Below, piece after piece: positions 54,263 through 63,375 of a stretch of DNA of 64,000 bases. Source of the DNA: Branchipolynoe longqiensis (Eukaryota; Annelida; Polychaeta; Phyllodocida; Polynoidae). Each line of letters begins with the position of its first letter. Position 1 is the first letter of the stretch. A program made the translations under genes and the position numbers. The notes beneath the pieces were generated by a model. It did no database searches. It saw only the letters and a program-made list of their open reading frames with translations, and was not told the origin of the DNA. Location: NCBI GenBank assembly GCA_030323885.1, contig CM059187.1:135945239-136009238 (forward strand). Direction: 5' to 3'.

Positions 54263-54370
54263 TATAGATACAGGCTATTAAGATGCAATTTACTACAATA
54301 AAGTTCCCCGAAGATAGAATCATACAGGCTATTTTGACTAATAGTAATAGTGAATTTGAACCTGGTTGGG

Positions 54371-54704
54371 GACCAGACGGGATGGCCGAATGAGTTAGAG
54401 CGTCCGTCTCCCGTGTTGGTAGATCATGGGATCGTGGGTTCGAACCCTGGTCGACTCAAACCAATGACTTACAAATTTATACGTGTTGCTTCCTAGCCTG
54501 GCGCTCGGCATTATTAGGATAGGGCAAGGACTGATTGGCTCGGTGTCAGGATAATGTGACTGAGTGGGATATCAGGTCATGGTGCTGGTGGCCTGGTCTT
54601 CCAGTGGGGCAGCACTATAAAGTCACCATGAGTGCGCACTTTCACAAGTCCGTACCCGTCCTGATATGACCTTAGATGTTGCTAGGACGTAAAACAACAA
54701 CAAG
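54371..54704 (+). mobile_element. SINE-A, full-length reference copy
   Basis: Head GACCAGACGGGATGGCCGAA with A box, B box GGGTTCGAACCCTGGTC. GACCAG and CTGGTC can pair as an acceptor stem, giving a Ser/Leu-like tRNA origin. Body blocks: GGATAGGGCAAGGACTG, GAGTGGGATATCAGGTCATG, GGGGCAGCACTATAAAGTC, CCTGATATGACCTTAGATG, GCTAGGACGTAAAACAACAA. Flanks ACCTGGTTGG and ACCTTGTTGG may be the target duplication. Confidence 0.92.
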
Positions 54705-54967
54705 CACCTTGTTGGTTTTGTAATTCCAAATAACCCTTCCATGCATGACGTCACAGATGGTTTGTTTGAGTTCCAACCGATTAGATAAGGACTGATCGAT
54801 TCAGTAACATTACACCAAGTATCTAATGGCTGTTCTAAGCGAAATACAGTTGGTATTTATAGAATATCTTAGTGTTATTGCATGCATAGACTGGTCGTAA
54901 GGTAAAGTGCATAGTCATGTACCGAACACAAGTAAAGGTCAAGTAACTGGATCTCTAAAGCAGATTA
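54705..54967. other. AT-rich spacer
   Basis: No gene recognised. Confidence 0.4.
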
Positions 54968-55505
54968 ATCCGATGAACCCTTCACATTTACGAAACTATG
55001 TTATGTCGCACTTGCCTAGAGTTTACTTACATATCTACCAAAGATACTGGTGTACTTATTAGACATGTGTTACTGCAGAGAAGGAATATTTAATCAGCAT
55101 TTCTAATTCCTTCCATAACAAAATAGGAGAACTACGCAGACATATTGGATCGAGCCTAACACTCTGGTTGGTCCATAAGACCTGCCATTACATTTTATTG
55201 AGTAAAATCAATGGTGGAATGGGCAGATAGTAGGCGGCTGAGGCGCCACCTGGAGGGCAGGAGGAGACTTAGGGGAGCTGCTTGGTAGCAGACCTCCTGA
55301 TCTCCAGGATGCTTCCTAGCCGCCAGGCATTTTGGTGTGCACACCAAATTTATTTTGTATGTTTTCAATTCAAATATCTCGAAAATTAGCCAATCTTAAA
55401 GCAATTCACTCTACATTAAAGTAAAGTAAATTATTATAATGATCAACCTAATATATATATTTACGGTAAAGGAAACCAAAAGTCATCAGAATATACAACT
55501 TTCAT
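54968..55505 (-). mobile_element. TTAA-family element with internal insertion
   Basis: ATCCGATGAACCC ... GATACTGGTGTACTTATTAG at the left. At the right TCTCGAAAATTAGCCAATCT, TTATTATAATGATCAACC and CATCAGAATATACAACTTT. About 55125-55330 does not match the family and is inserted or diverged. Confidence 0.68.
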
Positions 55506-55575
55506 CCAGGATTGTTCATACATCAGCTATATTTAGGTAATATGATCGTTCCTATAGAACAAGGAGCGATATTCC

Positions 55576-55946
55576 TGGAATACCCCGTCATGATATGACC
55601 TTAGATGTTGACAGGACATACAGCTCCAACAACCAACCATCCTTGAATAGCCCCCCCCCCCCTTTTCGCACTAACACCAACATCAACACAAACACCTGGA
55701 ATAACCCACCCTGATATTACCTTAGATGTTGCCAGGACTTAAAACTCCAACAAACAACCAGGAATAGCCTCCCCCCTTTCGCACCAACACCGACATCAGC
55801 ACCAACATCAACACAAACACCTGGAATAACCCGTCCTGATATGTCCTTAGATGTTGCCAGGACATAAAACTCCAACCGCCAACCAGGAATAGCTACCCCC
55901 CTCTTCACACTCACACCAACATCAGCACCAACATACACACAAACAC
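55576..55946 (+). repeat. tandem array built on SINE-A tails, about 125 bp x 3
   Basis: Each unit starts TGGAATACCC/TGGAATAACCC, holds the SINE-A tail (CCTTAGATGTTGCCAGGAC, AAAACTCCAAC), then CCCCCC, TTTCGCAC and CACCAACATCA...ACAAACACC. Units at about 55576, 55695 and 55821. Confidence 0.85.
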
Positions 55947-56302
55947 CTGGTCCAATAGATGAATAGGCACAACAATGATGGTGTTGTGGGGTGGTGGTGG
56001 TGGTGATGGTGGTGGTGGGGGATCACGAGACCATGTAGGTCCATACACAGCCTGTGTAATCCCCTCGATAGTACTATTAGTCTATAGGGCCTTTGCATGA
56101 TTTCTTCTCAAAGCAGCCCCAAGATCCCAGCTCAACATGAGCTGCGCCGCAAAGTGCCTTTGCCATAAAAGCCTTTCATAAAACATGTGCCCATATAAGG
56201 AACACTTCCGGCAAGAAAAAAAGAAATTCTATAGTTTTTCCAACACCATCATAATTCAAATAATTATCTGGATTTTAAAGAAGGGGAAATGCGAATATTC
56301 AT
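55947..56302. other. complex spacer with GGT patch
   Basis: GGTGGT simple sequence 55980-56022. No gene seen. Confidence 0.4.
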
Positions 56303-56560
56303 ATGAAGAGCTCTTTTCCAAAACGTGATAAGCCCTGATAAAAAATATTTGTTTAAAGCTCACAAAGTGAATGCCAAGCTCATATATCATGCTTTGGAAA
56401 AGAGTTCTTCATATATATATAAAGAGATTCTTCATATATATATACATATATGAAGAGCTCCTCTCAAAAACACGATCCACAAACCTGGCACTAGCATTGC
56501 AAACTCTTTTTTAGGACAGGCGCTTATCGCGTTTCGGAAAAGAGGTCTTCATATATATGT
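56303..56560. mobile_element. two tiny foldback elements (~115 bp each)
   Basis: 56303-56420 and 56445-56560 each begin TATGAAGAGCTC and end GAG(T/G)TCTTCATA, with inverted inner arms (TTTTCCAAAACGTGATAAG against its complement). Terminal TATGAAGAG is shared with the element at 57750. The two are separated by TA-rich DNA. Confidence 0.7.
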
Positions 56561-56578
56561 ATATATATATTTATATAC

Positions 56579-56630
<52 letters not shown>

Positions 56631-56813
56631 GACAAAAACTAACATAGTATATCTAGACTAAAACACTAATCTCATGCTTCCGCGCGAGTGATGAGTCCCA
56701 CCCCGCGGAGGGGGGGGGGGGGCGAGCGGATGCTGGTACCCGCCCCCCACCCCAACTGGAGGGGGGAGGACCACTACAGAGCTTATTACACGCGATAAAG
56801 GGTTTATCACTAT

Positions 56814-56850
<37 letters not shown>
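56561..56850. repeat. TA microsatellites with a GC-rich insert
   Basis: TA runs at 56555-56628 and 56815-56850. Between them CpG/G-run complex DNA (56690-56770) with no gene recognised. Confidence 0.75.
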
Positions 56851-56854
<4 letters not shown>

Positions 56855-57088
56855 AAGCCAGGCGCAAACACCACATAAACGCCAATCCAAAAATTGAATC
56901 TAAATAAAAGATCTTTACATGAAAATAAGATTAAAGTTCGCTAATTCCACTTTCCATATGATCACGTAGTTATGGAGTAATAAACAAAACAGTAGGAATA
57001 TAAAAAATATTAACATTTTGAAGGTATGATTCCGATGTTTCTCTCCATTTTGGGTTTGGCGTTTACGTGGTTTTGCGCCTGAATTCAG
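56851..57088. mobile_element. MITE of the CAGGCGCAAA family
   Basis: Left CCAGGCGCAAACACCACATA and right GTTTACGTGGTTTTGCGCCTG are inverted repeats. The interior contains AAAAGATCTTTA and ATGATCACGTAG blocks as in 57750-57991. Confidence 0.75.
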
Positions 57089-57239
57089 GTATATTTATTC
57101 CTGGATATTATATTGGAGATAAAGAACACAATTGGGCTAGGTACAAATATAATCTCTGACAAGATTACCAATAAAGATTACCAATAAAGACACACACAGG
57201 AATTCCCGTGGCGAATGACAGAGCTAGCAATAGATATTG
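57089..57239. other. AT-rich spacer
   Basis: No gene recognised. Confidence 0.35.
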
Positions 57240-57480
57240 AGTGAGGAAAGCCACCACTGTGGCACCAACAGTTAGTTTTGTATAAACAAGATACATATAG
57301 TGGGAACATGAACATGATTCCAAGTAGAATCCTGCGTTATTTATACTCGCGTAATAAATTATAAATCACATATTTATTAGACTCTGCTATATCCTGTTGC
57401 CCAGCTGGCCTCTGATGGTCTTTAAGTGTAACCTCCGGGTTTTATTTTCTAATCTTGTCCGACATAGTAAAGTGTGGATG
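57240..57480 (+). repeat. dispersed GGTGGC repeat, longest copy
   Basis: CCACCACTGTGGCACCAACA, TTTATACTCGCGTAATAAAT, CTGTTGCCCAGCTGGCCTCT and TTTTCTAATCTTGTCCGACA match the reverse complement of 61058-61280. Internal TTATACTCGCGTAAT links it to the shorter fragments elsewhere. Element class unknown. Confidence 0.65.
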
Positions 57481-57697
57481 AAGACGGTGCATACTGAGAG
57501 GGCTGCGCCCCAGGCCCCTTCTAAGTACCCCATTCTGTCAGGGGTTGTTAGCGCCTAAATGGCCCCATGGTGTTTGTCCACTTCACATGCATTAAACAAC
57601 AGCTATACAATCCTACCCTGACAGTGCCTGTCTCCCGAGACGCGCGTTACTTTGTATATTATATATATATTGATATACATATATAGTATCACCTTAA
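57481..57697. other. complex spacer
   Basis: No gene recognised. TA run near 57658. Confidence 0.35.
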
Positions 57698-57749
57698 AGG
57701 TGTGTAGTCTGATAGTTTTTACTTTCTGTCATTTTTCTAAAATAAATTA

Positions 57750-57991
57750 TATGAAGAGTTCAGGCGCAAAACCATGTAAACGCTAATCCAAAAGTGGAGA
57801 TAAACATTGGAATCCAACCTTCAACAAAATCTTTTATAATTATTCCTACTCATTTATTCATTGCGCCATAAGCACGTGATCATATTAAAAGTAGAATTAA
57901 TTAACTTAAAAATTATTTTCAGCTAAAGATCTTTTATTAAAACTACATTTTTGGATTTGTGTTTACGTGGTTTTGCCCTGAACTCTTCATA
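57750..57991. mobile_element. MITE of the CAGGCGCAAA family with TTA duplication
   Basis: TIRs TATGAAGAGTTCAGGCGCAA and (reverse complement) TATGAAGAGTTCAGGGCAA. TTA at 57747-57749 and 57992-57994. Inserted in a TTAA-family element, between AAATAAAT and ATTGATTATTATAATC. Confidence 0.82.
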
Positions 57992-58242
57992 TTAAATTGA
58001 TTATTATAATCTACCTTACTTTACTTTCAAGTAAATTGTATTTTAAATGGCTAACTTTTGAGATATTTGAAGTGCAAACATGTCAAATTGATTTTGGCAA
58101 GCAAACCAAAACTCTGATGCCATAGGCTTATGCAGTAAGTAACAGGGTTTATTATGTTGACTCAGTATGTCCTTGGATGCAACAACACATGCTTAGTAAG
58201 TGCATTAGTATCCTAAGTTAGATATGCAGAATCAAATTTAAC

Positions 58243-58480
58243 TTGCTACCCTGGGAACAGAGAAGTAGGAACCAGGAAGTGGGAATGACACAATTTTATT
58301 CCCATAACAGGCAGGGTATCCGGCTGACAAGTGCAGCTCTACTCAATGCAGCTGTGAGTGACCGGTAACAAGGCCCGACATGCAAGTGAAGTTATGCAGG
58401 AATAACTAATAATAGTTAAAATGACAAATGAATACATTTCAATGATAGTCACAGGACATTTCAATCATCATAAGAAGACG
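58243..58480 (-). repeat. LTR-like repeat, copy 2 (inverted)
   Basis: TGCTACCCTGGGAACAGAGA, ACACAATTTTATTCCC, GACCGGTAACAAGGCCCGAC and ATTTCAATCATCAT mirror 53440-53652. One end (TGCTAC) is sharp at the junction with the TTAA element. Confidence 0.5.
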
Positions 58481-58901
58481 TGTTGCTGCTACGGCGGGCC
58501 ATGTGTGGGTGTATATTCGGAGACTGCGGGGGTGAGGCTAGGGTTGGAGTTTTTAGGTTGAATTTGATTGGTCGAGGGGGTTTGTGGGCTTGACCAGTGG
58601 GGTGGCTTGTTGGTGTGAGTGGCAGGTGGGAGGGGCTGCTTCCCTGATCTCTGCACCCCCAACAATGACAGCAAATGAGCGCCACCCACTCATTCAACCC
58701 AATTAGTTTTGCAAGCATGCCAAAGCGCTGACCATAGGCTTCAGTATTAATAGTTTTATTAAATTGACTCAGTATTGCCTTCTATGTGGCAGCAAATGCT
58801 TAATAAGTGCATCAGTATCTGAGTTAGATATGTAGAATCAAATCAAGATAATTGTTTTTAGTTTTGAAAATGTGATGCTCCATCGGACTATGCAGCTTTA
58901 A

Positions 58902-59220
58902 TAGAATGGCCGAATTGGCAAAGAACACTGGCTGGCTTCACATGCGAAAGGTTGTGGGTTCTAACCACGACCAAGTCAAATCATTGATGCCTGTCTCTAC
59001 CTAGCCTGGGGTTCGGCATTAATAGGATAAGGCAACGTGTGGTATGCTCAGTATCAGGATAATGTGACTAAGTGGGATATCGGGCTATGGCGCTGGGTAA
59101 TTCGGTCTATCAGTGGAGCAGTACAATACAGTCGCGTTAAGTGCGCAATGACCCATGCCGGTAGCCATCGACATATGACCTTATATTTGCATAGGACGTA
59201 AACCACAAACAAACAAACAA
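58902..59220 (+). mobile_element. SINE-A, diverged, alternative head
   Basis: Head TAGAATGGCCGAATTGGCAA, degenerate B box (GTGGGTTCTAACC), body and tail CATAGGACGTAAACCACAA. It begins directly after the TTAA at 58901. Confidence 0.78.
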
Positions 59221-59277
59221 TTACCTTTGGACCAGGTCGTGATGGGTGTATTTGGGTTATGGCCTCCCGTTATATAT

Positions 59278-59343
59278 CAAACTCAACCACCGTTCGGTAA
59301 TAATATATATATATATATTAATGCCGAACAGTGGTTAAGTTTA
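59278..59343. repeat. 66-bp palindrome with TA loop
   Basis: CAAACTCAACCACCGTTCGG on the left faces CCGAACAGTGGTTAAGTTT on the right, two mismatches, across a TA-repeat loop. Confidence 0.7.
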
Positions 59344-59344
59344 A

Positions 59345-59488
59345 AGTGCCTGTCACACCTTACCGGATTGAGCACCGGACACAACCGGACAAAGAATGTT
59401 CTAGTCCGGTGGTGTTCGGTATCAAAATGTACCGAACTGTGTCGAAATTTTGCCCTATCGGGTCAAAGGCCAATGGACGAAATGGCTA
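59345..59488. mobile_element. GTCACAC-type MITE, left part only
   Basis: After TAA: AGTGCCTGTCACACCTTACC, then CCGGATTGAGCACCGG, TTCTAGTCCGGTGGTGTTCG and TATCGGGTCAAAGG, all shared with 24064-24480. The right end is missing. Confidence 0.75.
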
Positions 59489-60082
59489 GATCAAATTGTG
59501 TATAGTTGACACATTTGACACAGTCCGCCTCTCTCACATACACCTCGCCTATAACAACAGTAGTCTATATACAGCAATCCACTATGCTAGCCCATATTAT
59601 TTATATTATTTCGCAATTAAAAGGTAGAGACAATAAGGTCTGGTTGACCCCAAATGGCCCCTCCTTTATTAAAGTAAAACAAAGATGTGCGAGTGAGGAG
59701 GCAGATAGTGGGAATGCATGCGGTCACGTGACATTGTCCACAGTTTAAGTAGCATAGTTTAATGCAGTGGAGCAGCTAGTAACCCAAGGCGCTCAGGGCT
59801 TGGATAACAAGCAGTAGTGAGTTCAACCTTAGCATATAGCCAGTGGCTGGCAGGTAGAGAAAAAATAAGGTTACTGAGTAGAATATATAATAAACACTTT
59901 TCAAATTAATAATAAAGGTAACTTACCGACGGACCTGAATTAGCTAGGCAATGGTAGTGGAGTAGCAATAGACTATGGTAATCATCAACAGATAGACAAC
60001 CAATGCTTAGGCTGTACCCTAAATAATATTTGTATAACAGGTTATACCTCAGAATACTGAACTTACCCCTAATATCTAACCA
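59489..60082. other. AT-rich spacer
   Basis: No gene recognised. Confidence 0.4.
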
Positions 60083-60095
60083 CTAACCTCCATCT

Positions 60096-60434
60096 GTTTG
60101 TTTGTTGTTATTTTACGTCTTAGCAACATCTAAGGTCATATCAGGACGCGTACCGACTTGTGACAGTGCGCAGTCATGGCGACTTTATAGTGCTGCCCCA
60201 CTGAGATACCAGGCTGCCAGCACCATGACCTGATATCCCACTCAGTCATATTATCCTGGCACTGAGCCAACCAGTCCTTGCCCTGTCCTAATAATGCTGA
60301 GCGCCTGGCTAGGAAGCAATAAGCATCAATTTTTAAACCATTGGTTGACTCGACCAGGGTTCGAACCCACGATCCCATGGTCTACCAACACGAGAGACGG
60401 ACGCTCTAACTCATTCGCCCATTCCGTCTGGTCC
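60096..60434 (-). mobile_element. SINE-A, full length, perfect target duplication
   Basis: Minus-strand copy with Ser/Leu-like head complement (GGGTTCGAACCC; CCCATTCCGTCTGGTCC). The 13-bp flanks CTAACCTCCATCT at 60083-60095 and 60435-60447 are identical, so it is a comparatively recent insertion. Confidence 0.95.
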
Positions 60435-60447
60435 CTAACCTCCATCT

Positions 60448-61057
60448 TAATCTACGAACATGCCCCGCATATGTATGCCCAGAGCTACCGATTTACAATG
60501 TAATATACAGTGCCAGTAATTGTTTTTAAAAAGCATGTGCTGATGATTAAACTGTTCACCCCCAAAAAAGGTCCTTTATCATTACTTATACATGTGCTAG
60601 AAGCATTACAAATGCAATGTGTTCACGGCACCTCCTCAGTATAGCACATGCTATCTGGCTTCTTGTGTGGCTTCCATTATCGCTCACCTCGTAGCCACCT
60701 GAGGTGACTTCCGGTGGGGATTATGGGTGGCCTAGGTCTGTGCCTCTCCCCAGTTATTTTCTCTTCATTGCGCCTCCTATGACGTCATTATCCAGACGCT
60801 GAAACAACGGACATCTTCAGTGGAGCTCTTTGTGTAGCTTCCATGGTCTTTGCATACCAAGCACGTCCGCCCAGAATTTGGTCACGTGACTGGTGTGGTG
60901 AGCCGCTACATGGCTAACTTCGAATATGAATTGAGTGTTTTTGTAAGCTACCCACAAACTTATGGTGAAGTGTAAATAAGCAACACTAGCAATATGCCCA
61001 GTCTGTGCCAAGCCAGAGGTTATCAAGCATATTTGAGTCAGGTCAACATTGAACCAG
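60448..61057. other. complex spacer with promoter-like motifs
   Basis: ACTTCCGG (60707, ETS-like), TGACGTCA (60780-60787, CRE) and GTCACGTGAC (60881-60890, E-box/CLEAR-like) occur within 185 bp. No exon recognised nearby. Confidence 0.3.
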
Positions 61058-61280
61058 CTGTGGGGTATGTATATCCACGCTTTACTATGTTGGACAAGAT
61101 TAGAAAATAAAACCCAGAGGTTACGCTAAAAGACCATCAGAGGCCAGCTGGGTAACAGGATATAGCAGAGTATATGTGATAAATATGTGATTTATAATGT
61201 ATTACATGAGTATAAATGATTTTCATGTTCCCGCTATATTTATCTTGTTTATACTAAACTAACTGTTGGTGCCACAGCGG
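61058..61280 (-). repeat. dispersed GGTGGC repeat, inverted copy
   Basis: Mirror of 57240-57480, from TTTACTATGTTGGACAAGAT to GTTGGTGCCACAGCGGTGG. Confidence 0.65.
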
Positions 61281-61404
61281 TGGTTGGGGAAGGTGGGATG
61301 GGAGGGGGGATAGCAAATGGGGGTAGGAGTAGAGGTGAAGCACTAAGAACGTGGGCAGACCCCTAATCTGGAGTTTGGTGGTTTATTCCCCATCTCCCCC
61401 CCCC
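61281..61404. other. G-rich then C-run spacer
   Basis: GGGAGGGG and a C-run near 61397. No gene seen. Confidence 0.5.
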
Positions 61405-61640
61405 CCCCCCCCACAGACACCATCTCTGCCAATTTGGATTTCCACCGCTGTGTATGACTTACAGCATCATCAAAGGCTAGTTGCTCTCATACCATGTCTA
61501 TGTGGTGTGGGAGATTAAAAATCCCTTGGGTCGGTAAAAGTGTAGGTTTGGGCTTTCTATCGACAAACTGTCTAATGGTGAAAACAAGTATATTCAGAGT
61601 TATCCATGATAGGCAGTATAAATCTTCAAATAAATTAGAA
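61405..61640 (+). mobile_element. SINE-C fragment
   Basis: TGCCAATTTGGATTTCCACC, TTGCTCTCATACCATGTCTA, TAAAAATCCCTTGGGTCGG and TATCGACAAACTGTCTAATG match 53940-54170 inverted. The head is replaced by a C-run. The final part GATAGGCAGTATAAATCTTC resembles the tail. Confidence 0.6.
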
Positions 61641-62002
61641 TATTTGTATTGGGAAATTCCTGGATGTTATATATACTGTATAATGCAAATACAAGTATAA
61701 ACAAAGAAATTGTCTACGCTATGTTTCACCGCTATAAATATCACATGTAGTCACAGCAATACACCTGCTGTAAACCTCACTGCATCTAGACTAGTTCCTG
61801 CTTCTGCCACAGCGGCGCCACCTGCAACTGGGATTACTCTACCCGCTCGATACAATCGTCATTAAGAATGTACTGTATTTATAGTGAATGTGTTATATAT
61901 CTATAACAAATTTACTATACATAGCAAGTTTGCTATATAACAAATTGATTATATGTACAGTAAGGTTGTTAATGATAAATAACAAATTTACTATATTGAG
62001 AG
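61641..62002. other. AT-rich spacer
   Basis: ACAGCGGCGCCACC near 61808 recalls the dispersed repeat. No gene seen. Confidence 0.4.
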
Positions 62003-62320
62003 TTTGCTTGTTGGGGTTTTACGTCCTAGCAACATCCATTGTCATAACAGGGTGAGCACCGACTTGTGACAGTGCACACTCATGGCGGCTTTATAGTGCT
62101 GCTCCACTGGGAGACCACGCCGCTGGCACCATGACCCTATTTCCCACTAAGTCACATTATCCTTATACTGAGTAAAGCAGTCCTTGCCCTATATTGGTAC
62201 TGCAAAGTGCCAGGCTAGGTAGTAACAAGAAACAATTTTGTTAGCCATTGGTTTGACTCGGCAGGAATTCGAACTCCGCATGGGAAGCCTGCCCTCTACT
62301 GATTGGGCCAGTGCGCTCGG
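62003..62320 (-). mobile_element. SINE-A with alternative head
   Basis: Tail complement TGGGGTTTTACGTCCTAGC and body. The head on the minus strand reads CCGAGCGCACTGGCCCAATC with B-box-like GAGTTCGAATTCC. Confidence 0.85.
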
Positions 62321-62449
62321 TATCTCTCTATATATATAAATGAATAGCGAGGCAGTCAAATGTAATGTTTTTTCAAAATTCAATTGTCAGCCAACTTTTG
62401 CGAAGAACCTTTTGATAGGTACTACAACACACAGCGTAATGCTCACACT
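62321..62449. other. spacer
   Basis: No feature recognised. Confidence 0.35.
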
Positions 62450-62725
62450 CTTCCCGGTCGAGTCAGAACCAATGACTTACAATTTAGGACTTGTGACTTC
62501 CTAGCCTGGCACTCTGCATTATTAGGATAGGGCAATGGCTGGTGTGCTCAGTGTCCGGATAATGTGACTGAGTGGGGTATCAGATCATGGTGCTGGGCAC
62601 CTGGTCTCCTAGTGGGGTGGCACTATAAAAGTCACCATGAGTGTGCACTGTCACAAGTCGGTACCCGTCCTGATATAACCTTAGATGCTGTCAGGATGTA
62701 AAACTCCAACAATCAACCAACTCCT
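62450..62725 (+). mobile_element. SINE-A, head missing
   Basis: Starts at the head/body junction (CCCGGTCGAGTCAGAACC), full body, tail TCAGGATGTAAAACTCCAAC. Confidence 0.85.
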
Positions 62726-62985
62726 CACAATCACCTAAGCACATACACCTGCCACACCATCGCCATTAAGGTTCGCCTACATAGTCGGTGACCCCCAACC
62801 TATCCCCTGAGAAAGCTGTCCCAAGACTTCAGTATAAGAATCATGCAACATGGATTTTGCTAAACCATGCGTCATTAGCTCCCAGCCCCTAGCCCTCTCC
62901 AACGGTCCGGCAACCACCAGTGCAAACTAAATAGGCATCCCTCTGCTGTATTTTGTCAGCTTTTTGTGTGTGTGTTTTTTTAGTG
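62726..62985. other. complex spacer
   Basis: No gene recognised. Confidence 0.35.
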
Positions 62986-63375
62986 GGGGGGGGGGGGGGG
63001 GCGGGGCGGGCGGGGGACGAGGGCGGGCGGGCGGTGGATGGCTGGTACATGACGGGCCGGGTGGGGATATCTTTACCGTCTCCACTCCTCGTTGAGTGCG
63101 CGGATTTTGTGGGTATTTCCTGGTACTCGGTACAGGCGGTGATGGGATGTGGATGGGGGTGGGAGGGGGGGGGTGAGGGAGGAGAGGGGAAGGAGGGCGG
63201 CAGTACGGGGTAAGGGAGAAGGGGGAAGGAGGAGGGATGGAGAAAGGGGGGGGGGGGGGGGGAGGGGGGAAGGGAGGAGGGGAAGGGACGGGGAAGGAGG
63301 GAGATTTGGATCAGGGTAAAGGAAGGAAAAGCAACAGTGGGGAGCATGGAGCCAGGAGCGGGGAGCTGTTTGGGG
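62986..63375. repeat. G-rich low-complexity
   Basis: G-runs near 62984-63001 and 63246-63262 with GGGAGGG units. A complex patch lies at about 63060-63140. Confidence 0.85.

Larger units (their letters stand above)
57698..58897 (+). mobile_element. TTAA-family copies, interrupted
   Basis: Left end after TTAA (57694-57697): AGGTGTGTAGTCTGATAG. Right end CATCGGACTATGCAGCT before TTAA (58898-58901). The block around ATAGGCTT...GTAGAATCAAAT occurs twice (58120-58240 and 58730-58835), so two partial copies flank foreign DNA (58243-58700). A MITE also interrupts it at 57750. Confidence 0.72.

Noticed and set aside
53440..61640. Large inverted duplication
   Set aside because: Several repeats recur inverted (53.5/58.3, 54.0/61.5, 54.4/60.1, 57.3/61.1 kb), but their order is not mirrored, so independent dispersed copies explain it.
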